Below, one piece after another: positions 1-11,828 of a stretch of 64,000 bases of DNA. The notes beneath the pieces were generated by a model. That model was not told the origin of the DNA. It was given only the letters and a program-made list of their open reading frames with translations, and searched no databases. Position 1 is the first letter of the stretch. The number at the start of each line of letters is the position of its first letter. A program made the translations under genes and the position numbers. Origin of the DNA: Tubulanus polymorphus (taxonomy: Eukaryota > Nemertea > Palaeonemertea > Tubulaniformes > Tubulanidae). Location: positions 23,424,485 through 23,488,484 of the forward strand of contig NC_134027.1 in assembly GCF_964204645.1 (NCBI RefSeq), in the 5' to 3' direction.

Positions 1-296
1 TGATTCAGGCCATACTAAAAATAGCGAAACGCGAGCAAGAAACAAATATTTATACAACAATTTTTTCTCGCGCGATCAATTAGTTTAGTTTTCGAACTTC
101 TAAATTTTTCGCGTCGGAAAACACAATTTTTGTGGCTAGAAAAGCGATATCTTTGAATATTCCATAACCCACCAGAGAAAACAAAACTTTATGATTGCTC
201 GCGCGAAAAAACAAAAAGAAATGTGAGCACGTAATTTGCCTACCGAATCAACCACCATAGAAAATGTTTAACTTTTTACAATTTCATTTTTTGCAG

Positions 297-3200
297 GATA
301 TGCACGGTATCGGGAACGAAATACCACTACAGGACAAGAAAAACAACTGGAACCTGATAGAGGGTAATGAAGAGAATGGCTATACACAACTAACGTTTTC
401 TCGCAATCTAGATACGTGTGATGAAGGAGAAGATATTAAGATTGAGGTAAAGGCGAAAAATGAATGCAATTGGTGGAGTACTGTAGATGCAAGCTATTGT
501 CAGTTACCGATTTTTCAGTAGCTCAACAGAAGTTGAAGATCGAGGAAGCATCCGGGTAAAGCCAGGGGCGAACTTCGGTCTTCGTATTTAGTCGTTGATT
601 AGCGGTCGGAACTTTTAAAATCGATCGCGCTACGCGGTTCGGTATAATTGCATGTCACGGTGTGTGTCGGCCATCTTGGAACTCGGTCCTGACATTCCGA
701 TTCACTTAGTTCGCAAATAGTCGACTAACTCCGATAACTGATGTTCGCCCAGGTGTAGGTTGACCAACCAGTCGACGAGTCGCACATGTACGTTCCCAGT
801 CCTAACATACGCTGTTCAAAGACTCTTGTCGCACACTGTCGCTGAGAAGATCTCAGTTGCAACCTGACGCAAGTCGACCTACGCGCACGACTCCTTTTTC
901 GGCAGAGTGATCTTGGAATTTTCTACCCAAGACTTTTTGTTTAGAAAATGATGAAATTAGTGAATATATTTCATTACTTTTAATCTAAACCATGAAAGTG
1001 CTCAGAATGCATCTAATTTTTCAAAATGTTCTGGAGGAGCAAACACCCAGTCCCCGCCCCATATGTTAGTGGCCCGAGTAAGTAGTGCGCGCCCCCTTTT
1101 CCCAATAGCTAGATCCGTCCCTGATATACGGACCCCTGACCTGTTTTTTCTAGGGCGGTGTATATAAAGCAAAGGCGTATCATGCATCTGCAAGTACTTT
1201 TCTACCAATAAATCATTCTCCTTTAATATTGTGAATGAACTAATGACCCATCCTAATGAAAGGTGTTTCTTTTTTCATTCAACGTCGCCCGGATGTTCAT
1301 CAGTCTGGAGCAATAAAAATCATATTCTCATTCAACAACGAAGACCCAATCGATATCGGCAATGCTAGATACCACGGGTCTAACCGAGGTGTACGTACTC
1401 TGTATTTACTGGATGAACCTGAACCGACCGTCAAGCCAGGACCTGACGTCAAAATCTACGACTTGCGGCCACGTAAGGTACAATATGTAATATAGTTCAC
1501 TATGAGTTCGATTCTGAATTTATTCATGTTCAAGAAGGCATATTTTGCTACCACAATTAATTGCAAAATAGTAGCTCGTGACATGCTCTATGATTGTAAC
1601 GAGTTTCAAGGTTATTGGCCCTTAACATATTCACTAGGGGCGTTTGGCACTGAAATATTCTGATTGTTGAACATTTCAAGCCACTTCCCATGTGGGCGTG
1701 GTTTCCTTGGGCCCCTAATTCATTCAGTGTGATATTTTATAGATTCAAATTCAACCCACATAAGGAAAGTTGATCTAAATTGTATTTTTCTGTACGTCGT
1801 TTTTCTATAGGTAGCCCTTACCTCCGCCAAGACTACTTATTATTGCTCGTTTGTTAAGATGCAGTTACCGGTTGGGCAGATATTCCACGCATTAAAGGTA
1901 ATATCAGGTTTTTTTATGAGCGAGGGGTTTATAAAATTAGTAAACATGATAAAATTATGAGTTTTACCGTGGAGCGATGGGGCCAAGAGGCTAGAACGTT
2001 CGCCTCTGGGAATCCAGGTCGTGGGTTCGAACCCCGTACAGTACCGCAGTGTCCTCGGACTAGACACTTATCCTCATTGCCTCTCTCCACACAGGAGTAA
2101 ATGGGTAACTGGCCTGATAGATGACTCCTGTGCGCTTGTTAGCCGCTCACTGTTACTTATCCGCAGGGAGAGATGACTGATACATGTTAGAGTATTAAAT
2201 GGCCGGGGTAATAATGCCAAAAAAGTTAAGCGCTCTGAGCAGCCTGGATTTATATGTGTCTAATAATAGCGTTCAACGCTATTATTAGACACATATTATC
2301 ATTATTATTGTCTTTATTATTTACCGAATTTTGGTGCCATGCAAGTTATTTATTGAATACCACATCCGTCTCTGATGTTATCTTATTTTCAATTTTGATT
2401 TCCAGTTGCGACACAATGTCGTTAAAGGCAACGAACTTATCGTTCACCACGTGCTTGTCTACAGATGTCCAGCGGGAATGTACAACGATTCCCTATTGAA
2501 TGTACACGGTGAATGCAGTTCAATGATCGAGCATAGACTTGCCTGCCGCGATATTCTGGCTGCTTTCGCTGTCGGTTCACATGTACGTATAAACGACCAA
2601 ATAAGACTTACTTTTTACATTTTTGACCCCGTGAACGCCGTTACAATAATTCTATTCAACGGCTATGCGTTATTCAAGGGGTTCTGTGTTAGTCGATGTG
2701 GACTACGTCATCTATGTTGGTGTTACAAAATAAACAAATAAACTATATTTGAATGTAGTTGCTTTTTGTAATTGAATAAAATTCATAAATCTTGCTAAGT
2801 TTAAAACCCACACAATTTGAAAGATTAAAATCGAATTTTGATTTTCAATCATTAGAATAGAAATACACGACTCGGACTCTATCAGTCAAGCTATTCTACT
2901 TTCATAACTAATTTTCAATTCAATGAATATCCTTATCTTTTGCATATTGCATTTTTGAGTGAATGTGCAATACCTCATTGATTAGTGGGGCTAGGCGGCT
3001 TGCCGGTCCCAATTCAATTCAAATTCGGATTTAAGATAACTTTATTGATCCATAATATATATCGTTATTCGTTATCGATATCCGTTGAATTGCGTATCAA
3101 TATCTAATAAGGTTACGGGGGAAACTTGAACTTGTCACATTTCTTATTGAAGGAAACGTCCTTTCCCGAAAACGTCGGCATGCCGATTGGTGGCGCTGCT

Positions 3201-6200
3201 GATTCCATGTACTTCATGTTCGAAACCCATTATGACAACCCGGAGAAAAGAACTGGTAAAATCGAATTTGACCTTTGTCATTGATATAAAGATTATCAAA
3301 AATAGTTCTAGAAGTTTGGGTGTTTTTTTTAAATATATTTTTCAAGATATCGTCGATGATTCGAGCATTGAGATTACGTATACAAGTAAACTACGTCAAC
3401 ACGAAGCTGGAACGATATTCATGGGATCAAGCTTCTTGAGTCCTATAGCGATCGTTGTACCGCCTCGTCAGAAGAAATTTCTTGTTCGAGGAGTATGTTC
3501 AAATTCGTGTTTAAGTAAGGTAAGTGATGTGTTAGATTGCTTTCACAAGAGAAATACATGATAAATTTTAGCGAAATTCGACTTATTCGAGTTTTTCGTT
3601 TGTTTTGGCACGGGTGCCAAAACGGAATTACATTTCGGCGGGGGGCGCAAAAACAAAAGTTATTTTCGATGGGAGCGCCATAAAGGAAAATTCTTTGTTT
3701 TGGTGCGCCAATAACGCAATTTCACAGGGAATTCCACGTTCTTTTCGTTTTGGCGCCCTCATCAGGAATTTTACTGAATTTTTAGTGAATATATATATAT
3801 AGGAATATATATAGAAGCGCTACAGAAATAAAATCACTATTGAAATTTCTATTTCAAAAGGTTGCACCACTAGGACTAGTCGACTAGTGGTCGGAACTAA
3901 TAATCGAACGCAATTAGTTCGGTCGTAACATATTTCACAGTGTCGGCCATCTTTGAACTAAGTCTAAACTTACAGCTACGGCGCTCAATCCCAGGTGAAC
4001 TTCGGTTATCGGTCGTTAGTTAGTCGACTATTTGCGAACTAAGTGAAACCGAACGTCAGTTAGTCGGAACTATGGTCTCGAAACGGTCGAACGCAGGACT
4101 TTCGTTTTCTGTCTGTCGTTACCGAAAAGTGGTGTAAGCGGGTTACTGATAAAAGAGGCCTCGACGACTGGATTTTCCGTAGAAACAGCGACAATATCCT
4201 CACCGTTGACTGTTCAACATCCAGGATAGCAACCTGAATATCAAATAACAAAGCGAGCATGAACATTATGATCATGAAGTTATTATCACATTAACCTTAT
4301 TCTTACAATGACCAGGCAAAACTGATCTGGTCAGCTGATATCAGGTGTTCCTGAGAGGGCAGCACAATACAACCATGAAACAAGTTATTAGCTGGAATAA
4401 AAATACTGGCTACCACATGTCGAAGAACTTTTTCATTCGCACATCTTTTGTTTTATATTTCAGGTTTTAAACAAGTACTCGGACCAGAAAGAGATTCACA
4501 TTTTTTCCGTATTAGGACACGCCCATTTACTGGGTGCAGGCATACGCACTCGTCATTTCCGTGACGGATATGAGTTGCCATGGATACTCAACGACATGAC
4601 CTACGACTTCAACTATCAAACATGGCGACCGCTGAAAAAATACTTGACAATTAAATCGGTAATTATCGAGTTTTTTTAAGCCAATTGGTGAATGAAGAGG
4701 TTTTCAGTGAGTGACCACATTCAGTAAAATGCAGTAATTCAATATAGTTAATGAAGAGATATGTTATATAAATACCAATAACTATTACATTTTTTGCGCG
4801 CTAAGAGTTGGTGATGTCATTTCTAGGCAATCAGATATCCCGTTCTATTTCATCAGTTCGGAATTTCCCATGTATGGTTCTTCCGTGAAATTTGCCTCAG
4901 CAAGCTGATTTGTGCCGCAGGTTTTAGCGCGGTAAACCTACGCATGTACCTGCGCACCCAGTCTAGTGTGGCAGGGTTTCGTGACGTGGCTGAGTGTAGC
5001 GATGCCATCGGGTTCAAAGCCCTGCCGACGGATGATGTAGAAAATTAGATTTTTACTGTTTTTTGGTTTCTTTTATGAGCCATCACCTGAACTCCCCAAA
5101 AACGCGCAAAATAAATGTAATAGTTATTTTTGCTCGCTAAAATGTTGTTATTTTCACGGTAAGTTTCGTTTTTGCGCGTTTTCGTGGAGGATGAAAATAT
5201 TACATGTCCAGATTCAGCCATCATCGGGCTCTGACATTCAGCAGAGTATACATACTTCAATAAATGCGATATATGTATTTTGTTGCACTGTATTTTCAAT
5301 TGCTTTCTTTTATAATGCGATCAGACTGACACCGTTGTTACTGACTGCTACTATAATTCGGAAAATAGACAGAACGTTACATTCGTAAGTATCAAACGAA
5401 ATGAAGTAATAATGATTAGTAATGATAATATATCAATGGAGTACCGAATAATATCAATGGCAGACGAGGATCGGTCAGGTTCATATCATATCATATCATA
5501 TCATATTTATTTTCTGAATAATTTACATCAATGTATAAAAGATATATAAGACTTACATTAAAAAAGTACTTTAAGTGATTTATTGTTTTGCATGGATGCA
5601 TACATATTGCATATATGATTACCGCGCTACAATTTCTTCTACATTTCAATTAAATTTGAATCAACTTTTCTCATTAGTAAATCGATTTCCAATAGAACTG
5701 TACCATACACTTACTGGGAACGTCAATCTCATATCTTTGTGATGACTTGTTTGACAAATTGCAATAATTTGGGAACCAATACGCCCAGTTCAAAGTTAAT
5801 TGAAAATGAACTAACTTTCTCTATGTATAACTGAGTGTATTATTACGCCATCTGGTGTGTGCCGGTATCCCATAAGAATAGTCGATAGTAATGAGACCAT
5901 TTGGAAAAGTATCAAGGTATATCGGCAACAGTTGCCGCTGTTAAGAGCTAAAATTTCATGTTTTTAAATTTTTTATATTCAAGTCAAACTCGAGGGTGGG
6001 GGTAAAGAAAATCACATATAACTTGTTATATTTTCAATGGTTACCGTTGTGAATTTCTTTTTATTCGATTTAAAAGGCTGGCGAAGGAACCGAGGAAGAA
6101 ATGTGTTATTCAGTGTTCATGTACTACCCGAAAATACCGATGGCGACTTGCGAAAGTACCGCCGATACAACTACACCCGCCATGCAAAACTTCAACTGGG

Positions 6201-7512
6201 CGATGAAAATGGGCCAGTAAGTGCATTGTCTTCGTTATTTCAGGAGCCGTATTTACACATGAAGACTGGTAGTAATTTTAGGTTAACAAGATGATAGACG
6301 TGATCTAAATTTTACGTCGATATCAAGGTCACTGGTTACCTGGGCCACCTTCGGTTGATTTAGAAACCGAATGTCCGTTAGTCGGAACTGTAGTCCGGAA
6401 ATGGTCGACCACGCAATTGAGCACGGTCGCTACAGTTCGGACCTAGGTTCAAGATGGCCGACACTGTGTAATACGTTACGACTGAACTATAGTGTGTTCG
6501 GTTATTAGTTCCGACCACTAGTCGACTAGCTACGAAAACCGAAGTTGGCCCAGCAGAATGTTCAAACTTCGTGTACCAAACATTTTCTTGTAGTTTTATG
6601 GGTCTTTGTTCATTAGAAATGCATATAAATTGACTTTGAAATTAAAGTCAATGTATAAACAAAGATTTATTGCCCATGAAGAATTCATCGTCAATAGAAA
6701 TAGTCCTCGGTTAAAGGGTTTTAAGTCAAACAGAAGTTCCATGCGTAAATTCCGCGTATCTTAAGTACCGTCATCGAAAGTCTCTACTTTTATTTACCAA
6801 GCCGAGAAGAAAATTTGATAACTACTTCCCCTTCTTTTTTAAAGGCACCACTTATCTGAAATCAAACAAGATATAGAATACAGTTTGATATATATTTGAG
6901 TCAGATTTGAGATGATATGCAGATTTTCATTTTCTATTCATTATCTCACAATTTTTAGCGTAAACTGGATGAATTCGACAGAGGTTACCGCGAAAATGAA
7001 GAAACTGTACGAATCGAAGGATACATGGGCCGATCAGTCCGCTATAGATTACTTCCAGAAACGACTCCTTGATACCGATTATTACCCATTCTGTCGCGCT
7101 GAAGGTTCATTTCTAGTACGTTTCAAATCGATTTCTTAAATTGAACCTCAAATGGTATAGATCAGATTCTTTGAGTCCCCTCTGTCTTCTATGGTATTTT
7201 CTATACTAATGGTTGCCCCATGAGCTCCAACTGGAATCAACCAAACTCTCGCAAGTGACGATGTCCATACATAAAACAAAATCAAGGGATTTGAAAACGT
7301 TGAAGATCGAAAATAGATTGATACATGAATCAAATGTATTTTTTCTTTTTCAGGCCAGTCCGTTTGAAAAGTTAAAATTTGAAATGAAACAGAAATACGA
7401 GCCGTTGCGACGAGACACTTGTGGGACGATGGTCTCTCCCGCTACCCGAATTCATGCTTCGTTCACTGCTGTTATTCTGATGTCCGTCCTAACCTTGATT
7501 CCACGTGCCTGA
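297..7512 (+). CDS. MOXD1: DBH-like copper monooxygenase (MOXD1-like), 3' eleven exons
   Basis: Partial gene, 5' exons lie before the window. Exons by GT/AG borders and unbroken phase: 297-446, 1304-1477, 1811-1897, 2406-2582, 3153-3255, 3347-3519, 4464-4658, 5325-5384, 6077-6216, 6959-7115, 7354-7512; together 524 codons plus stop (human MOXD1 is about 613 aa). Exons 1-2 encode the second half of a DOMON domain (DMHGIGNEIPLQD; ARYHGSNRGVRTLYLL). The copper type II monooxygenase domains follow. All six copper ligands expected from PHM/DBH are visible: the His pair in HHVLVYRC, the His of FETHYDNP, the HxH of GHAHLLG and the Met of EEMCYS. The last 20 or so residues are hydrophobic, suggesting a membrane or GPI anchor as in MOXD1. 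The family hydroxylates its substrate using copper, O2 and ascorbate in the secretory pathway; the substrate here is unknown. DBH or tyramine beta-hydroxylase is less likely because of the hydrophobic C-terminus. The longer introns carry MITEs, a SINE and a tRNA-like repeat, listed separately. Confidence 0.85.
578..755 (+). mobile_element. GTCGACTA-type MITE, copy 1 (degenerate)
   Basis: Intron sequence sharing blocks with 3870-4075 and 6340-6545: a GGTCGGAACT block, GTGTCGGCCATCTT and AGTCGACTAA. It is related to the other two copies in the same gene, but the ends are eroded and no target duplication is visible. Confidence 0.5.
1968..2328 (+). mobile_element. tRNA-derived SINE, full-length-like
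   Basis: The head has pol III promoter boxes: an A-box-like GGCCAAGAGGCTAGAACG near 1981 and a B-box GGGTTCGAACCCC near 2024. A body follows with GGGTAACTGGCCTGATAGAT, then AAGCGCTCTGAGCAG, then a GCGCTATTATTA plus ATT-rich tail. The same body occurs inverted at 34690-34893, which shows dispersal. The tail forms a perfect 43-bp palindrome at 2253-2295. Confidence 0.75.
2253..2295. repeat. Perfect 43-bp palindrome (21-bp arms)
   Basis: The arm TATGTGTCTAATAATAGCG and its continuation is mirrored exactly around a single C at 2274. It sits at the 3' tail of the SINE at 1968-2328 and may have arisen during insertion or by tail self-priming. Confidence 0.8.
3011..3065 (-). mobile_element. Possible LINE 3'-tail fragment
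   Basis: AATTCAATTCAAATTCG followed by a TTTATTGATCC-like segment resembles the simple-repeat 3' end of a 5'-truncated LINE on the minus strand. The call rests only on its likeness to 5483-5570, 36716-36805 and 61921-62049. Confidence 0.25.
3870..4075 (+). mobile_element. GTCGACTA-type MITE, copy 2
   Basis: Begins with CTAGTCGACTAGTGGTCGG, contains GTGTCGGCCATCTTTGAAC and ends in GTTAGTCGGAACTATGG. It matches 6340-6545 in inverted orientation. It lies in a MOXD1-like intron and has no coding capacity. Confidence 0.6.
4815..5032 (+). mobile_element. tRNA-like foldback element, copy at 4.8 kb
   Basis: A spacer block (CAATCAGATATCCCGTTC through GTGAAATTTGCC) is followed by CTACGCATGTACCTGCGCACC, cut here to fit, and a tRNA-like end. 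That end has GTTTCGTGACGTGGCTGAG, GATGCCATCGGGTTCAAAG and CCCTGC, the GGTTCAAA part resembling a pol III B-box. The same modules recur at 32958-33166, 43301-43627 and 48101-48168. Confidence 0.6.
5483..5570 (-). mobile_element. Microsatellite plus possible LINE/SINE tail
   Basis: Five TCATA units run straight into TTTATTTTCTGAATAATTTAC and an A-rich stretch, an arrangement like the simple-repeat 3' end of a truncated retroposon on the minus strand. Confidence 0.35.
6340..6545 (-). mobile_element. GTCGACTA-type MITE, copy 3 (inverted)
   Basis: Reverse-complement relative of 3870-4075. It reads GTTAGTCGGAACTGTAG at the left, CAAGATGGCCGACACTGTG in the middle and CCGACCACTAGTCGACTAG at the right. 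It lies in the intron between 6216 and 6959. Confidence 0.6.
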
Positions 7513-7905
7513 AGATGTTTATACTCCCAGTTACATGAATATCGGTTATCTATCCATATACACCGCTCAAATCTACTAATTTCTTGTAATTACTAACAGT
7601 TGGTAAATAGTTTGTAAGAATTAAAGTTATTAATTGTATTTATTTATTTATTTATTACTCATCACAGTTTTACAAACTAATCCTATTTGCCCACTCTAAC
7701 TTCATATTTTCTTGTATTCGTACCTATAATATATTGTGTTCGTTTTGAATGTGTGCCACTTCAGGCCTATAACGTATTTTTTCTATATTAGGTTTTTCTA
7801 GTTATGAATATATGCATGTACTGACTTGCATAAATTGTGTATTTATTCATGTTTTAACTTCGTAACGATGTTTATGCAAATAAAGCAAAGTAATCAAACC
7901 AAACC
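7513..7905 (+). other. 3' UTR and poly(A) signal of the MOXD1-like gene
   Basis: AT-rich sequence after the stop at 7510-7512 with a TATT microsatellite near 7637-7656. A canonical AATAAA at 7879-7884 is the best candidate cleavage signal. No transcript evidence is available. Confidence 0.5.
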
Positions 7906-8120
7906 TGTCTTTGTCTTCAGAATACACTAAAAATCAATGTTCCTTTAAGTTGCATTCGTTTCAACAACGGCCAGCTCGGTGTGCACACGTAGCAAGACAT
8001 ATTGTCCGAATCACGAAACCGAAACTTCTTTTGGCTATTTTAGACAGACTGATGATATCCAATAAATGCTGGGTAAGACAATAGTGGGCAAAAACCTCCC
8101 CAGTAAATATTCCCCTTCCA

Positions 8121-8386
8121 TAAGATAATGTAAAAACCCACTATTTAAAAATTAAAAGAAATCTAACATCGAGAATGTTTTTATTAAAACAATTTTAAAT
8201 ATAAGAACATGACGTTTCGATCTCACACTAGAGATCATCGTCAGGTGTCATCGTCTATAAACGTCGCGTTCTTATATTTTAAATTGTTTCAATAAATAAA
8301 TTCTCGATTTTAGATTTCTTTTAATCTTTAGATAGTGGGTTTTTATCTTATCATCTGTTCACCACGTTTGAGTGCGGTTATCGTAC
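8121..8386. mobile_element. Foldback MITE (GATCTC..GAGATC family), copy 1
   Basis: Inverted repeat with outer parts AAAACCCACTATTTAAA / AGATAGTGGGTTTTTATCT and an inner hairpin ACGTTTCGATCTCACACTAG / AGAGATCATCGTC. The same structure occurs at 29570-29948 and 56158-56420. It lies downstream of the MOXD1-like gene. Confidence 0.65.
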
Positions 8387-9514
8387 TCTTCCATAAATAT
8401 CCCCTACGCGAAATCCCCCTGGTAAACGTGCCGCAAGTTGCTTTTCACAACGAAATATACGAATATCCTTAAGTTGATTGTGAACAACTAAGATTTCACA
8501 TTTTCTATAAATGCTATCTATGCCTATTGACTCTGGATGACTATTCTTTCAATTAAATGTACAATATGACCGCCGAATGCAGTATGGAATAATTACTCCA
8601 GTGACAATATTTTGATTCTATCCGAGTTGAGTGATCTATTGCTCAGTCTGCAGAAGTCACTCGTGGTATCACTCGTGGTCACTTTTGTTCAAGTCGAATT
8701 CTTCTTGATCTATCAATTGGCGATTTATAAAGAACATGTCAAAGCAAAATATTTCTCCAATTCATGCATTTAAAATTTTTAGTGGGTTTCCGTCTTTTGT
8801 CAGAATGAAAATACGACAAAGGATAAATGAAATTTAGAATAGATGAACTTTAAATTTGTAAAAATTTTCATATTCAAACTGTGATATATTTGAATTGTGC
8901 GGTAAGTTATGTCGATATATATTACACAATGCGAGCCATACATTTTTAGAATAGATGAATTTAGTTCGTGTCAAATTTAAGACGTATTATATTTTGACTG
9001 TGCAATGAACTCTGTGCGATGTTTTTTTTTCTTGTGATATATTTCAGCTGCGAAACTTTTACTTGGAGATTTCTATACTTGCTTTGTAGAATTGTCGATT
9101 TTTACTAAGGGGATTATCATCTTGGTGATGTTTACCGCTAACCGGTTAACCTTTACGTCGAAATCAACCTCAGAATCATGGGTATATGGGTTGCATATGG
9201 GTAAACATTTGACTTTAAAGTTGAATAAATGGAAATGTCATATATCTAGATATCTCTTGCACTGATTATAAACAAGCCAATGAAATTCTGAAATGTTAAA
9301 CTCATCATTTTCGACACTTGAGGTTTATATTTTGATTGCAATATGTATTTTGATTCGATGAAACCCACATCTAAACGGTGTGTAGAAAGTTGTAGAGACT
9401 TCAACAAATATGGTCGAGGACAATGGAGAGAGTGAAATGAATTGAATTTACTCCGACTCGCTGGACGTGAATTTTCATAGGATATTCAATTTGAGAGTTT
9501 GCAGGGCTTATGAG
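8387..9514. other. Intergenic AT-rich DNA upstream of the GPCR
   Basis: No coding signal or clear repeat recognised. A possible 3' splice site (TTTGCAG at about 9497-9503) lies just before the GPCR start, so a 5' UTR intron is possible. Confidence 0.4.
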
Positions 9515-10555
9515 ATGTTCGATAACAACATTACTAGCACAATCGCTGCATTGACAACAACTAAACTCAGCCGTTGTCAGCGGATTCAAACTCAACCATT
9601 TCAATGGACGGCTAAATTCAGTGTTCTTGTGTATTTAGGCTGGTATCTACCGGCGTCTGTGCTTGGTTTAATATTCAACTCATTCACGTTGTTAGTTCTG
9701 GAACAATTTAAATCCGATATCTATTTTCTTATCAAAATTCTCGCTTTAAACGATCTTTTGTTTATGATCGCTGCATTCATTCTTTACCCGCTGAGAACTG
9801 CGTACATTTACGCCGTTTTGGGAGATATGTTGTTTCGCGTAAGCGACTGGAATTTCGGTTGGATTTTTATCAAAGTCGCCATGCCGTTTTTCTACATGTT
9901 TCAGATGACGCGTAACTGGTGCACTATATTGCTCAGTCTAGAGCGGTTAATCGTCGTATTGTTTCCACTAAAATCTCGTAGATTTCCCAAGAGGTTGATA
10001 TCACTGTGGGCGATGATGTTTATTGTACTAGTCGCGTTAGGTGGTTTTTCAGTTTACTTGCTACCCTCCCGTCGGCTTGGATTTATGAACTGCCCCGATA
10101 ATTGGCCATTCATAACTGTTCGCAAAAAGCCCTTTCAGTACAAGGGAAAACATCTAAAGGCGTGGAACAAGCTTTCCCAGAACATTTTCTTTCTGTATCT
10201 TACTGCTACGTTTCCAATTTGCTTTTTGGTTTTCGTAAATTTAATTCTTATTTCGGCGACATTTTACCGTCGGGTCACTCGACGTTCAGAGCTCGGTGTT
10301 ACTGATGAATCGTCAAGAAGGGAAATGAAGGTTTTAAGGATGGTTGTAACAGTAGTTTTGTTGTTTATCATTTGTGAAGGTTTTGGTTTTATCGACCGTT
10401 TAATGAGTTTGGGAATCCGCAAGCTTGTTGGTATGAGACAAATAGCGTTAGGATTTTCTATCGTCGATTCTTCAGTAAACTTTATCGTGTATTGCGCTAC
10501 AAATAAAAAATTCAGGAAAGTAGCTGTCGGCATTTTAACCATGAATGCCCGATGA
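9515..10555 (+). CDS. Orphan class A GPCR, peptide-receptor-like, single exon
   Basis: A 346-aa seven-transmembrane receptor. The start is the ATG at 9515 (MFDNNITSTIAAL); the frame is open further upstream but without an ATG. An N-glycosylation site NIT lies in the short N-terminus. TM1 carries N1.50 in LGLIFNSFTLLVL; TM2 has ALNDLLFM (D2.50). TM3 ends in LSLERLIVVLFPLKS, an ERL variant of the DRY motif. TM7 reads VDSSVNFIVYCATNKKFRK, where NPxxY is NFIVY, a form common in invertebrate FMRFamide/peptide-type receptors. Helix 8 is short and basic. The ligand is not deducible. A MITE begins within about 10 bp of the stop codon, so the 3' UTR is formed by or interrupted by it. It is not closely related to the four GPCRs at 52-63 kb. 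Confidence 0.85.
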   Translation: MFDNNITSTIAALTTTKLSRCQRIQTQPFQWTAKFSVLVYLGWYLPASVLGLIFNSFTLLVLEQFKSDIYFLIKILALNDLLFMIAAFILYPLRTAYIYAVLGDMLFRVSDWNFGWIFIKVAMPFFYMFQMTRNWCTILLSLERLIVVLFPLKSRRFPKRLISLWAMMFIVLVALGGFSVYLLPSRRLGFMNCPDNWPFITVRKKPFQYKGKHLKAWNKLSQNIFFLYLTATFPICFLVFVNLILISATFYRRVTRRSELGVTDESSRREMKVLRMVVTVVLLFIICEGFGFIDRLMSLGIRKLVGMRQIALGFSIVDSSVNFIVYCATNKKFRKVAVGILTMNAR

Positions 10556-10562
10556 GTGAAAA

Positions 10563-10672
10563 GACTCGATGAGTAAAAAAATCCCACAATGTATGACCGA
10601 ATCTAAAAAGTATATTTAAAAAATTAGAAATATTTCGGGTGGTTGTTCTTCAATCTAAACTCATTTTAGTTA
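10563..10672 (+). mobile_element. GACTCGATGAGTAAAAAA MITE, copy 1 (partial)
   Basis: Shares GACTCGATGAGTAAAAAA, ATCCCA, GAATCTAAAA and TTAGAAATATTTCGG with 54181-54332. The left end lies 7 bp after the GPCR stop codon. The right terminal repeat is not clear. Confidence 0.55.
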
Positions 10673-11549
10673 GTTTATAGCTCTTATAGTTTGCTATTCC
10701 TGCGTCAGTATAGTCTAGTACCTAGCCGTTGTTCCTCAAACAACGTTGTAGGGAACCGTAACAACGACTGGTATTCAGACTACAATAACACAAGCAACAT
10801 AAGTGCCGGCACGTAGAAATCACGATCGGAGGTACCGGTATTCGGCACTTTTTGCCGTAAGGCACTGCCGTTTTTCAAACTTTACGCAAAATGATAATTG
10901 CTTATTTGTCATGATAATTTCTGTTGGGTATCTATTATGTAGTAAGGAAAACAATATAAAATGTGACTCTTTTTAAACTTTTTAATCACTCACTTAAGTC
11001 CATTGATTGATTCTTGTCGAAAGATCTGCCCACCAATCGCATCGCCGCGTTGTTAACTACTATGGGATTCGAACCTGCTCCGACCGAGCGTGAACACATA
11101 CAGGCCGTCGGTGCCGCCTGCGAACGAGTACTAACAACCCGGAATTCTTGAATAAAATAAATTCCAATTGAGACCGTTTAAACGCGTCAACTGGCAACGA
11201 AAACGTTATTCTATTCATTCGACTGACAGCATCAAGGTAAGATCCACGCAATGGCAAATAATTGAATGAAAATGAACTTCACAGTTTTCCACACGCAGGT
11301 TTTGAAATCTATGTGGTCGCGCTAATTACAGCAATCCACCATTCTTTGTCCTCAATCAAACTAAAATTAACTTGGCAGTGGATATTTTTACCGTATACGG
11401 CTGAGTATTTTTTTCCGCTATTGCACCGTACATCGTCGCTGATTGGCTGATTTACGCCGCGCATGGGTACAGAGGTGCGTGACTTAGAAGATTCAAGGAA
11501 AGTGTGGAGAACAGAGTTAGACTTTAGACTAGAGAAAATATAGCGGATA
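10673..11549. other. Gene-free intergenic DNA
   Basis: No conserved coding sequence recognised. Short reading frames here lack homology and codon signal. Confidence 0.4.
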
Positions 11550-11625
11550 GAGCGAGACTCGAACCCGGGCTAGGAAATTTCTAGCTAGGGCAGCGTCATA
11601 CCACTAGGCTAGACCACCGAGCTTG
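11550..11625 (-). repeat. tRNA-like sequence, probable SINE head or tRNA pseudogene
   Basis: On the minus strand it reads TGGTCTAGCCTAGTGGTATG (A-box-like), then an anticodon-arm-like CTAG..CTAG hairpin, then GGGTTCGAGTCTCGC (B-box-like). The acceptor and T-stem pairings are poor, so a functional tRNA is unlikely. Confidence 0.4.
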
Positions 11626-11828
11626 CTGAAAACCACCCGAAAGTTTTAACTACCTATAGTACCTTACCTTACCCTAAATCCTATCCCGAGGGGTAAAACG
11701 GAACCCTCTGGACCCTCTTGACACTAACCCTATCGAAACCCTAAACCCTAAACCCAATATAATGATTTTATTGTTACTTTTATAAGTTCATTCTATATAT
11801 ATAGTAATAATGTACGGTAAAATAGGGA

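Noticed and set aside
1968-2045. Functional tRNA gene
   Set aside because: The tRNA-like part continues directly into a SINE body that recurs at 34690-34893.
3605-3802. 65-codon plus-strand frame with repeated GGCGCC-type words
   Set aside because: It lies in an intron of the MOXD1-like gene, matches no family domain and is not needed for the spliced frame.
9467-9514. Longer N-terminus for the GPCR at 9515
   Set aside because: The upstream in-frame codons contain no ATG; a GTG start is not expected in an animal nuclear gene.
11550-11625. Functional tRNA gene on the minus strand
   Set aside because: A- and B-box words are present, but the acceptor and T stems do not pair, so it is kept only as a tRNA-like repeat.
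11736-11757. CCCTAAA repeats resembling telomere sequence
   Set aside because: Only about three units, of the 7-bp plant type rather than the animal 6-bp type, inside ordinary AT-rich DNA; likely chance.
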